From: an uncultured Novosphingobium sp.
GTDB lineage: Bacteria; Pseudomonadota; Alphaproteobacteria; Sphingomonadales; Sphingomonadaceae
Direction of reading: 5' to 3'
Assembly (NCBI GenBank): GCA_946886365.1
Contig: CAMPIM010000018.1
Coordinates: forward strand, 1 to 41,440
Length of the DNA stretch: 41,440 nt
Made by a program: the position numbers and the translations under genes. Positions within the stretch are counted from its first letter, which is position 1; the number at the start of each line of letters is the position of its first letter. Of this stretch, positions 33,735 through 41,440 are shown in pieces. The notes under the pieces were generated by a model. The model saw only the letters and a list, made by a program, of their open reading frames with translations. It was not told the origin of the DNA and did not search any database.

Positions 33735-34046
33735 ATGACGATGAAGCTTAGCAGCCTGATTGCGGGTATGGCCGCCATCGCCGCGATGGTGGCCGTGCCC
33801 TCCTCCGCTGAGGCCGGTCAGCGTGGCGAGCAGGACGCTGCGCGCCGGGCTATGCTGGACGGGCAGACCATGCCATTTTCCCTCATCAAGCGGCGCGTAG
33901 ATGCCGCCATGGGCGGGGCGACCTACCTCGGCGCGGAATTCAATCCATCCTCCAACCGCTATCGCCTGAAATATGTGAAGGACGGCAAAGTGGTTTGGGT
34001 TGATGCGGACGGGCGCACAGGCGATATAACCGGCTGGGCGCACTGA
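33735..34046 (+). CDS. Small periplasmic PepSY-domain protein
   Basis: This protein of about 103 residues has a signal peptide (MTMKLSSLIAGMAAIAAMVAV, cleavage near AEA-G). The mature part fits one PepSY unit: PFSLIKRRVDAAMGGATYLGAEFNP, NRYRLKYVKDGKVVWVDADGRTGDI. Such small PepSY proteins often sit beside two-component systems in alphaproteobacteria, as in the FeuPQ/FeuN type of arrangement, where a small periplasmic protein restrains the kinase. The regulator gene follows after 36 bases. In-frame ATGs at 33723 and 33741 are also possible; no strong ribosome-binding site decides. Confidence 0.8.
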   Translation: MTMKLSSLIAGMAAIAAMVAVPSSAEAGQRGEQDAARRAMLDGQTMPFSLIKRRVDAAMGGATYLGAEFNPSSNRYRLKYVKDGKVVWVDADGRTGDITGWAH

Positions 34047-34082
34047 CGCGCCAATGGGCAAAATACACAGAAACGGAGCCAT

Positions 34083-34748
34083 ATGCGTCTGCTGATCGTC
34101 GAAGATGAACCAAGCCTTGGGCAACAGCTCCGCAACACGTTGGAGGGCGCAGGCTATGCCGTCGACCTTGCGACCGATGGCGAGGATGGACACTTCCTGG
34201 GCACGACGGAAAGCTATGATGCCGTGGTCCTCGACCTTGGCCTGCCGACCATTGACGGGCTGACGGTGCTGGACCGCTGGCGCAAGGAGGGACGAAGCTT
34301 CCCGGTACTGGTGCTGACGGCGCGCGACAGCTGGTCCGACAAGGTCGCAGGGCTGGACGCTGGCGCGGACGATTACCTGGCCAAGCCGTTCCAAAGTGAG
34401 GAGCTGATCGCGCGGTTGCGCGCGCTCATCCGCCGCGCTTCGGGCAATGCATCGAGCGAACTGATCGCGGGCGACGTCCGGCTGGACACGCGCTCGGGCA
34501 AGGTCACGCTGAAGGGCGAGCCGGTAAAACTGACTGCGCAGGAATATAAGCTGCTGTCCTACCTTCTCCACCATAAGGGCAAGGTGGTGAGCCGCACCGA
34601 GTTGATCGAGCATATCTACGATCAGGATTTCGACCGCGATTCCAACACGATCGAAGTGTTCGTTACCCGCATCCGCAAGAAGCTGGGCGCGGACGTCATC
34701 ACGACGATACGCGGTCTTGGCTACAGCCTGGACGAGCCCGCCCGCTAA
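34083..34748 (+). CDS. OmpR/PhoB-family response regulator
   Basis: This 221-residue protein has a receiver domain (1-115) with acidic residues near 7-9, phosphoacceptor Asp51 and Lys101 in YLAKPF. A winged-helix OmpR-type DNA-binding domain follows (about 128-218), with LTAQEYKLLSYLLHHKGKVVSRTELIEHIYDQ and the recognition helix SNTIEVFVTRIRKKLG. It is PhoP/FeuP-like in layout. It lies between a PepSY gene and a histidine kinase gene, so the three probably form one signalling operon. Confidence 0.92.
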   Translation: MRLLIVEDEPSLGQQLRNTLEGAGYAVDLATDGEDGHFLGTTESYDAVVLDLGLPTIDGLTVLDRWRKEGRSFPVLVLTARDSWSDKVAGLDAGADDYLAKPFQSEELIARLRALIRRASGNASSELIAGDVRLDTRSGKVTLKGEPVKLTAQEYKLLSYLLHHKGKVVSRTELIEHIYDQDFDRDSNTIEVFVTRIRKKLGADVITTIRGLGYSLDEPAR

Positions 34749-34849
34749 GGTCTCAAATTCTGCCCGGGCTGGTTCCGCCAAAGCCCCCTTTTCTGCCGGG
34801 ACGATCTTCGGCAAGCCCGGGCGAACGGAGTGGGCAACAGACAGCTGTA

Positions 34850-36211
34850 ATGACCAGTCCAGCCTCCCCTCCCACGGTCCATTCGACCGGGTCGCTCAGT
34901 CGGCGCATGATCGGCATCGCGGCGCTGTGGATCAGCATCCTGCTGCTGGGTGGCGGACTGGCGCTTGACCGTGTCCTGTCGCAGGCAATCACACGCAATT
35001 TCGACGACGGGCTCAATTATGTTCTGACGGCGATGATCGCTTCGGCCGAGATCGGGCCGGATGGCGAAGTGCTGTTCAATCGCCCGCTTGCCGATCAGCG
35101 CTTTCTGGAGCCCAACAGCGGTCTCTATTACCAGATCAGCGCCAAGGGGCATGAGGATTGGCGATCGCGCTCGCTATGGGACCGGGCACTGAGGGTCCTG
35201 CCCGAGCATGATGATCGCAGCTTCCACGCTTATGACAGCAAGCAGTTTCCGGGCGAAGACTTGCGGATCATGGAGCGGACCATCGTTCTGCCGGGTTCGA
35301 ATACGCGCTGGATGTTCATGGTCGCGGCTGCCCGTGCCGGGCTGGACGACCAGATCACCACGTTGCGATCCACGCTGACCCAGAGTTTTGCGCTTCTCGC
35401 GCTCGGCCTGATCGTACTGACGACACTTCAGACCCTTTACGGGCTGCGGCCACTGCGCCGGGTGCGCAAGGAAATCGTCAGGATGCGGGCGGGCGAAAAG
35501 AGCCGCGTCACCGAACCGATGCCGTCCGAAGTGCTACCCATGGTCGAGGAACTGAACGCCCTTCTCGCTCATAATGAGCGGCAGGCGGAAGAGGCGCGAA
35601 CCCATGCGGGCAATCTTGCCCACGCGCTGAAAACGCCGCTGACCGTCATCATGAACGCCGCGACCGCGCAATCGGCGGACCTTGGGGAAACCGTCATTCG
35701 GGAAGCCACGACGATGCGCAGGCAGGTCGATCACCATCTGGCACGCGCCCGCGCGGTTGGGCGGCGCGGCGCGGCGCAAAGCCGGGCGGAAGTATGGACA
35801 AGCCTGCAAGCGGTCGAGCGCGCCGTCCAGCGCCTCTATCCCGAAGCGCGGATCGACATGGATGGCGACAAGGAGGTTGCCGTCCGGGTTGAGCGTCAGG
35901 ACCTAGACGAGATGCTGGGCAACCTTATCGAAAACGCGGCAAAATATGGTGGCGGCAGTGTGTTCGCCACGGTTGGCCGCGCCGGAACCATGGTCGAGAT
36001 ATTGGTCGAGGATGACGGCCTGGGTATCCCGCAGGAGGAACGGACCCGCATCTTCGACCGTGGCGTCCGGCTGGATTCCGGTAAGCCTGGCACCGGCCTT
36101 GGCCTGGCCATCGTGCGCGACGTCGCGGAAATCTATGGCGGATCGGTGGCGATGGAGGAAAGTGAGGATCTGGGCGGGCTGATGGTGCGGCTGCGACTGC
36201 CCGCCGCCTGA
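34850..36211 (+). CDS. Membrane sensor histidine kinase, partner of the upstream regulator
   Basis: This 453-residue kinase has two membrane helices (about 20-40 and 178-198) that flank a periplasmic sensor of about 135 residues. A HAMP-like linker, including GLRPLRRVRKEIVRMRAGE, leads to the dimerisation domain, where His258 in NLAHALKTPLTVI is the phosphoacceptor. The ATPase domain has Asn362 (NLIENAAKYG), VEDDGLGIP and GKPGTGLGLAIV. The LAHALKTPL H-box variant is typical of the PhoQ/FeuQ group. The signal is unknown. A 101-base gap separates it from the regulator gene. It overlaps the next gene by one base (TGATG). Confidence 0.92.
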   Translation: MTSPASPPTVHSTGSLSRRMIGIAALWISILLLGGGLALDRVLSQAITRNFDDGLNYVLTAMIASAEIGPDGEVLFNRPLADQRFLEPNSGLYYQISAKGHEDWRSRSLWDRALRVLPEHDDRSFHAYDSKQFPGEDLRIMERTIVLPGSNTRWMFMVAAARAGLDDQITTLRSTLTQSFALLALGLIVLTTLQTLYGLRPLRRVRKEIVRMRAGEKSRVTEPMPSEVLPMVEELNALLAHNERQAEEARTHAGNLAHALKTPLTVIMNAATAQSADLGETVIREATTMRRQVDHHLARARAVGRRGAAQSRAEVWTSLQAVERAVQRLYPEARIDMDGDKEVAVRVERQDLDEMLGNLIENAAKYGGGSVFATVGRAGTMVEILVEDDGLGIPQEERTRIFDRGVRLDSGKPGTGLGLAIVRDVAEIYGGSVAMEESEDLGGLMVRLRLPAA

Positions 36212-36570
36212 TGAGGCGGGCGCTCTATCTAGCGGTGGGATTTATTTCGCTGGGCCTTGGCGCGCTGGGCATTGTCCTTCCCCTGCTGCCCACGGTGCCC
36301 TTCATGATATTGGCGGCATTCTGCTTCGCCCGGTCAAGCCCGACGCTGGAGGCGAGGCTGCTCGATCATCGGCATTTCGGGCCGCATATTCGCCGTTGGC
36401 GCGACAAGGGTGCGATCAGCCGCCGGGGAAAGCAGGCGGCGCTTGCGGCTTTCACGTTCAGCACAGTGCTGGCGCTGTTCCTGATGTCTTTCCCTTGGTT
36501 CCTGATTCCCGTGGCGGCCGCACTAATCGGCGGAACATGGATATGGTCGCGACCGGAGGGCGAGGCTTAA
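36211..36570 (+). CDS. YbaN/DUF454-family inner-membrane protein
   Basis: This 119-residue protein has three hydrophobic segments. GFISLGLGALGIVLPLLPTVPFMILAAFCFARSSP and HRHFGPHIRRWRDKGAIS are the characteristic DUF454 blocks. The function is unknown. Overlap with the kinase stop codon places it at the end of the PepSY-regulator-kinase operon. It converges on the PHB depolymerase gene with seven bases between stop codons. Confidence 0.88.
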   Translation: MRRALYLAVGFISLGLGALGIVLPLLPTVPFMILAAFCFARSSPTLEARLLDHRHFGPHIRRWRDKGAISRRGKQAALAAFTFSTVLALFLMSFPWFLIPVAAALIGGTWIWSRPEGEA

Positions 36571-36577
36571 TCCTCGG

Positions 36578-37801
36578 TCAGTTCATTGCCAGGATCATGT
36601 TGCGGACCTGCGGAAAAACTTCCTTTTCCCACTTGCTACCCGAGAACACGCCATAATGGCCCGCGCCGATTTGCAGGTGATGGCGCTTCAGATGAGGCCG
36701 CAAACCCGTGCAAAGCGCATGCGCCGCCGCCGTTTGCCCGACCGCGCAGATATCGTCCTTCTCTCCCTCGACCGTCAGCAGCGCCGTCTTGCGAATGGCA
36801 CCCGGATTGACGAGTCGACCGCGGTGCTTGAGTTCGCCCTTCGCGAGAAGAGTCCGCTGAAACACGCGCTCAACCGTCTCCAGGTAGAATTCGGCAGTCA
36901 TGTCCAGAACCGCGAAATATTCCTGATAGAAATCCTTGATCTTCTCGGCCTCTTCTTCCTTCCCATCCGCCAGCAACTGATAAAGCTCGCGATGTTGGGC
37001 ACCGTGGCGTTCCAGGTTCATCGACAGGAAGGCGGACAGTTGCAGGAAGCCCGGATAGACCCGCCGCCCGGCACCGCGATAACGCATCGGGACGGAAGTG
37101 ATGAGTTGCCGTTCGAACCACTCGATCGGCCGCTCATTGGACAATTCATTGACGACGGTCGGCGCCGCACGCGGGTCGATGGGGCCGCCCATCAGCGTCA
37201 TGGATCGTGGTGCCGCGGCATCGCCATCTTCGGCCATCAGCGCGACAGCGGCAAAGGCCGGTACGCAGGGCTGGCAAACGGACAGCATGTGTGCGCCCGG
37301 ACCAAGCTCCTGCATGAAGGTGATGACATAATCGACATAATCGTCAAAACCGAAGCGCCCTGCCGACAAGGGAACGTCGCGCGCATTCTTCCAATCGGTG
37401 ATGTACACGTCATGGTCGCGTAACAAGGTCCGCACGGTGTTACGCAATAGGGTAGAAAAATGGCCCGACATCGGCGCCACGAGCAGCACGCGGGGCTGTT
37501 CCGTTTCGACATCGTCCTTCGCAAAGTGAAGCAGGTTGCCGAAGGGCAGGTCAAGGACCACTTCTTCCCGCACCGCAACAAGGGCGTTGCCGCTGCGGAC
37601 TTCGTTGACGCCATAGGCGCGACGCTTGTGCGTGAGCCGGGCACCTTGGAATACGTCCATTAGCGCGAACATGCGGCGCGGTATGGGCCAATCAGCCACC
37701 GGACCCATCTTGTCGCGGAGATTCAGGGCCAGTTCGGCGCCGAAGCGCGCGGGAGCCAGCATGTCTTCCATAGCCTGATAGCCACTATACAGCATCGTCA
37801 T
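36578..37801 (-). CDS. phaZ: Intracellular polyhydroxybutyrate depolymerase
   Basis: This 407-residue alpha/beta-hydrolase-type depolymerase acts on intracellular PHB granules. The expected nucleophile is Cys176 in SVCQPCVPAFAAVALM, equivalent to the cysteine nucleophile of the Ralstonia PhaZ1 group, which replaces the usual serine. Other family parts are YSGYQAMEDMLAPARFGA at the start, LVAPMSGHFSTLLRNTVRTLL, DWKNARDVPLSAGRFGFDDY, and the C-terminal AGHYGVFSGSKWEKEVFP with the likely catalytic histidine. It implies that this organism stores PHB; the synthase genes are not in the window. ATGs at 37801 and 37795 are both possible starts. Confidence 0.94.
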   Translation of the reverse strand: MTMLYSGYQAMEDMLAPARFGAELALNLRDKMGPVADWPIPRRMFALMDVFQGARLTHKRRAYGVNEVRSGNALVAVREEVVLDLPFGNLLHFAKDDVETEQPRVLLVAPMSGHFSTLLRNTVRTLLRDHDVYITDWKNARDVPLSAGRFGFDDYVDYVITFMQELGPGAHMLSVCQPCVPAFAAVALMAEDGDAAAPRSMTLMGGPIDPRAAPTVVNELSNERPIEWFERQLITSVPMRYRGAGRRVYPGFLQLSAFLSMNLERHGAQHRELYQLLADGKEEEAEKIKDFYQEYFAVLDMTAEFYLETVERVFQRTLLAKGELKHRGRLVNPGAIRKTALLTVEGEKDDICAVGQTAAAHALCTGLRPHLKRHHLQIGAGHYGVFSGSKWEKEVFPQVRNMILAMN

Positions 37802-37924
37802 AATATGAACGGCGCCCCAAAATGTTCCCCCGGCCGATTCGGCCGCCGTCGTTCGTTATACTGATTTTTCCGTATTGCGCTGCATCATGTTTGATGGAAA
37901 ACTATAAACATCGGGAGGATCGTC

Positions 37925-38581
37925 ATGGCCGTTGCGGAATTGACCATATCGAGCAAGATCTATTCCTCTTGGTCGCTGCGGGGCTGGCTGCTGTGCCGCC
38001 TCGCCGGACTACGCGTCACCGAGAAGATGATCGCCCTTGAAAATCTGGAAAACCGCGCCGAGCTTCTACTGCTGACGCCTTCCGTGCTGGTGCCGCGCCT
38101 CACTCATGAAGGTGCGAGCGTTTGGGACACGCTGGCTATCGCAGAATATCTGCATGAACTATATCCGAACGCAGGCATGTACCCCAAGGATCGCATCGCA
38201 CGCGCCCATTGCCGTTCGATATCGGGTGAAATCCATTCCGGTTTCGCCAACCTGAGATCTGCCCTGCCGATGAACCTGAAAGTCCGGCACAAGAAGTTCC
38301 CGATCTTTTCAGGGGCCAAGCCGGATATTGAGCGGGTCGAGGCGATCTGGACCGAATGCCTGGGTTCCTACGGCGGCCCTTGGCTGTTCGGCGACAGCCC
38401 CACGGTGGCGGATGCCATGTTCGCGCCAGTCGTGCAGCGGTTCCTGACTTATGCCGTGGCGTTGCAAGGCCCGGCGGCCGCCTATTGCGACACGGTCAAC
38501 AGCTGGGACCTGATGCGCGAGTGGATCGACGATGCCCGGAAAGAACCGGATGAGGTCGAGGAACTGGACGTCGAATTCTAA
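37925..38581 (+). CDS. Glutathione S-transferase family protein
   Basis: This 218-residue protein has an N-terminal thioredoxin-fold domain beginning LTISSKIYSSWSLRGWLLCRLAG, where serines in YSSWS occupy the active-site position of zeta/MaiA-like transferases. The glutathione-binding block VLVPRLTHEGASVWDTLAIAEYL follows. The C-terminal all-helical domain includes PWLFGDSPTVADAMFAPVVQRF. The substrate is unknown. GGGAGGA precedes the ATG by a few bases. It is divergent from phaZ; the 123-base gap contains only a short CGGCCG-ATT-CGGCCG dyad (37831-37845). It converges on the amidotransferase gene. Confidence 0.88.
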   Translation: MAVAELTISSKIYSSWSLRGWLLCRLAGLRVTEKMIALENLENRAELLLLTPSVLVPRLTHEGASVWDTLAIAEYLHELYPNAGMYPKDRIARAHCRSISGEIHSGFANLRSALPMNLKVRHKKFPIFSGAKPDIERVEAIWTECLGSYGGPWLFGDSPTVADAMFAPVVQRFLTYAVALQGPAAAYCDTVNSWDLMREWIDDARKEPDEVEELDVEF

Positions 38582-38597
38582 ATTACGCCCCAGCCCG

Positions 38598-39299
38598 TCA
38601 GCCGCTTACCTTCGCCAGCCAATCGCCGATCATGGCGCGGCCTGCCGCCACCGCTCCCGGCCCATGTTCATCATGGTCACGCCGCAGGGCCACGCCGCAT
38701 TGTTTGGCGATGTCCAGATCGGCCCAGAAATGGGTCAACCAATCCTCGAAGCGCGGGTCCTCGCCCATCTCGGCATGGAATTGCAGCGCCAGCAGATTAC
38801 GGCCCCGGCGGAATGCCTGATGCGCGTACGCATCGGTTGAGGCCAGCAGTTCGACGCCGCGCGGCAGCTCAAACGTATCGCTATGCCAGTGCAGCACTGG
38901 CACGTCCTGAATATGCCGCAAAGGCGAATCCGCGCCCGCGCCGGTCAGCGTGACAGGTGCGAAGCCGAGTTCCATCGCCTCACCGGGATAGACGCGCGCG
39001 CCGAGCGCCGCCGCAATCATCTGGCTGCCCAAACATACGCCAAGCGTTGGCAGGTCCTGCTCCAGCCGTGCGGCGAGCTTGTCGATCTGCACCGGAATCC
39101 AGGGATGAATGTCATGCTCATAAACGCCCATTGGGCCGCCCATCATGATCAGCAGATCGGGCGTACACAAATTCACATGGGCGAATTCGGGGCTGGCGAC
39201 ATCGATCCGCTCAATCTCATAGCCAGCCGCCTCGATCGGCTGGAGAAACCCGGCCGCTCCCTCTCGCGGCACATGACGGACGATCAGTGCTTTTTTCAT
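38598..39299 (-). CDS. Class I glutamine amidotransferase-like protein
   Basis: This 233-residue stand-alone amidotransferase-fold protein has the class I triad: Cys89 in LGVCLGSQMIAAALG, with His175 and Glu177 in LQFHAEMGED. IMMGGPMGVYEHDIHPW forms the oxyanion region. No synthase domain is attached, so it resembles the GMP synthase-like/YfeJ group, which may act on gamma-glutamyl compounds. The substrate is not known. The 72-base gap to the next minus-strand gene upstream contains a short GAGG/CCTC hairpin. Confidence 0.85.
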   Translation of the reverse strand: MKKALIVRHVPREGAAGFLQPIEAAGYEIERIDVASPEFAHVNLCTPDLLIMMGGPMGVYEHDIHPWIPVQIDKLAARLEQDLPTLGVCLGSQMIAAALGARVYPGEAMELGFAPVTLTGAGADSPLRHIQDVPVLHWHSDTFELPRGVELLASTDAYAHQAFRRGRNLLALQFHAEMGEDPRFEDWLTHFWADLDIAKQCGVALRRDHDEHGPGAVAAGRAMIGDWLAKVSG

Positions 39300-39371
39300 T
39301 GCTGATGAGATGCCTAATCGATCGAACGCGCGCCCGCCACCCCAGCCTTTCTTGAGGAGGCGATAACCCTC

Positions 39372-39629
39372 CTATCGGCCATCCGCCGTCTTGCCGCGCC
39401 AGATACGCCACAGGGTCGTAAAACCGATAGCGCTCCAGACGATGTTGAGCACCATGGAAGGGATGGCGCCATGCCACCAGGTGTTGAGCACGAAGAAGGC
39501 TGCGCCGAGCGCGTTCATCCACTGGAAAACCGCTGAGCTGCCCGACAGTCTCCCGGCCGAAACGAGGATATAGGCGCCCAGAACCAGAAGCGCGCCGAGC
39601 CAGCCGACCAGTTCGATGAAAATTGTCAT
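39372..39629 (-). CDS. Small CBU_0592-type membrane protein
   Basis: This 85-residue protein has three hydrophobic segments. It opens with ELVGWLGALLVLGAYILVSAG and continues FQWMNALGAAFFVLNTWWHGAIPSMVLNIVWSAIGF, which matches the small membrane family usually named after Coxiella CBU_0592. The function is unknown. It may be cotranscribed with the amidotransferase gene that follows. Confidence 0.8.
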   Translation of the reverse strand: MTIFIELVGWLGALLVLGAYILVSAGRLSGSSAVFQWMNALGAAFFVLNTWWHGAIPSMVLNIVWSAIGFTTLWRIWRGKTADGR

Positions 39630-39704
39630 GCCGACCCATTATCAGCGACTTGGGCAAGGCGTGAATAGTTTTCGCGGTGGCGGAGAGGCCGCAGAGATGC
39701 CCAT

Positions 39705-39737
39705 AAAAAAAGGCTCCCTCCTTTCGGAGAGAGCCTT
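39705..39737 (-). terminator. Intrinsic terminator of acnA
   Basis: On the minus strand a 12-bp stem (AAGGCTCTCTCC with GGAGGGAGCCTT, one G-U pair) closes on a GAAA tetraloop and runs into seven T residues. It lies 27 bases after the acnA stop codon. It is the clearest rho-independent terminator in the window. Confidence 0.93.
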
Positions 39738-39763
39738 CTTCTCTAGCAATTATCCCCGGCTGA

Positions 39764-41440
<1,677 letters not shown>

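Noticed and set aside
33696..34814. Minus-strand open frame of 372 codons opposite the PepSY and response regulator genes
   Set aside because: It mirrors two well-supported genes, and its composition is typical of a shadow frame.
36656..37423. Plus-strand open frame of 255 codons opposite phaZ
   Set aside because: phaZ is complete and recognisable on the other strand; the plus frame shows nothing protein-like.
37808..37828. CGTT and GGAAC on the minus strand upstream of phaZ, as a stress sigma promoter
   Set aside because: The spacing is 12 bases, too short for an EcfG promoter (16-17).

Overview
The window looks like the chromosome of a sphingomonad alphaproteobacterium, probably Sphingobium or a close relative. 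This is inferred from protein style and gene order, not from a database search. Supporting signs are the high GC content, alphaproteobacterial families (RegA/ActR-type regulator, DUF2794, DUF3035, a Zur-type Fur protein, a CPA2 antiporter beside a NifU-like protein), and a dispersed inverted repeat of the type common in sphingomonads. Gene content is mostly core metabolism. I see no phage, insertion sequence, CRISPR array or conjugative module.

Layout. 1-3.9 kb: a RegA/ActR-type response regulator, a convergent tRNA-Gly(CCC), a hybrid histidine kinase with two near-duplicate PAS domains, and an alpha/beta hydrolase. 3.9-7.9 kb: nitronate monooxygenase, DUF2794 and serine acetyltransferase (cysE) on the minus strand, then a TauE/SafE exporter and OxyR on the plus strand, which together form a sulfur/redox neighbourhood. 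7.9-10.6 kb: moaE, moaD and pgsA (minus), divergent from an LplT-like transporter. 10.6-18.1 kb: a small membrane ORF, a class A penicillin-binding protein, a NifU-like scaffold, a KefB-like antiporter, DUF423, Zur and dxs. 18.1-19.0 kb: a compact SRPBCC-ArsR operon behind two inverted-repeat operators.

19.0-26.9 kb is one long minus-strand run: gpmA, purE, purK, folA, ribF, ileS, lspA and a DUF3035 lipoprotein. Many junctions overlap by 1-4 bases, and a REP-like inverted repeat separates ribF from ileS. 27.0-32.8 kb: sppA (plus), then on the minus strand a TRIC/UPF0126 channel-like protein, a glutathione peroxidase, a VIT-family transporter and an ABC-F ATPase gene. The ABC-F gene carries an in-frame TAG just upstream of its second ATP-binding domain. 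32.9-36.6 kb: a SIMPL protein, a PepSY protein, an OmpR-type regulator, its histidine kinase and a YbaN-like protein. 36.6-41.4 kb: intracellular PHB depolymerase, glutathione transferase, a class I glutamine amidotransferase, a small membrane protein, a clear intrinsic terminator and the 3' part of acnA, which runs off the window.

The observations most worth a second look are the amber codon in the ABC-F gene, the paired operators that embed the promoter, ribosome-binding site and start codon of the ArsR operon, a strong hairpin touching the pgsA start codon, and a NifU-like scaffold lacking canonical cluster ligands. I found no convincing new multi-gene system. Several smaller regulatory and domain-level oddities are listed separately.
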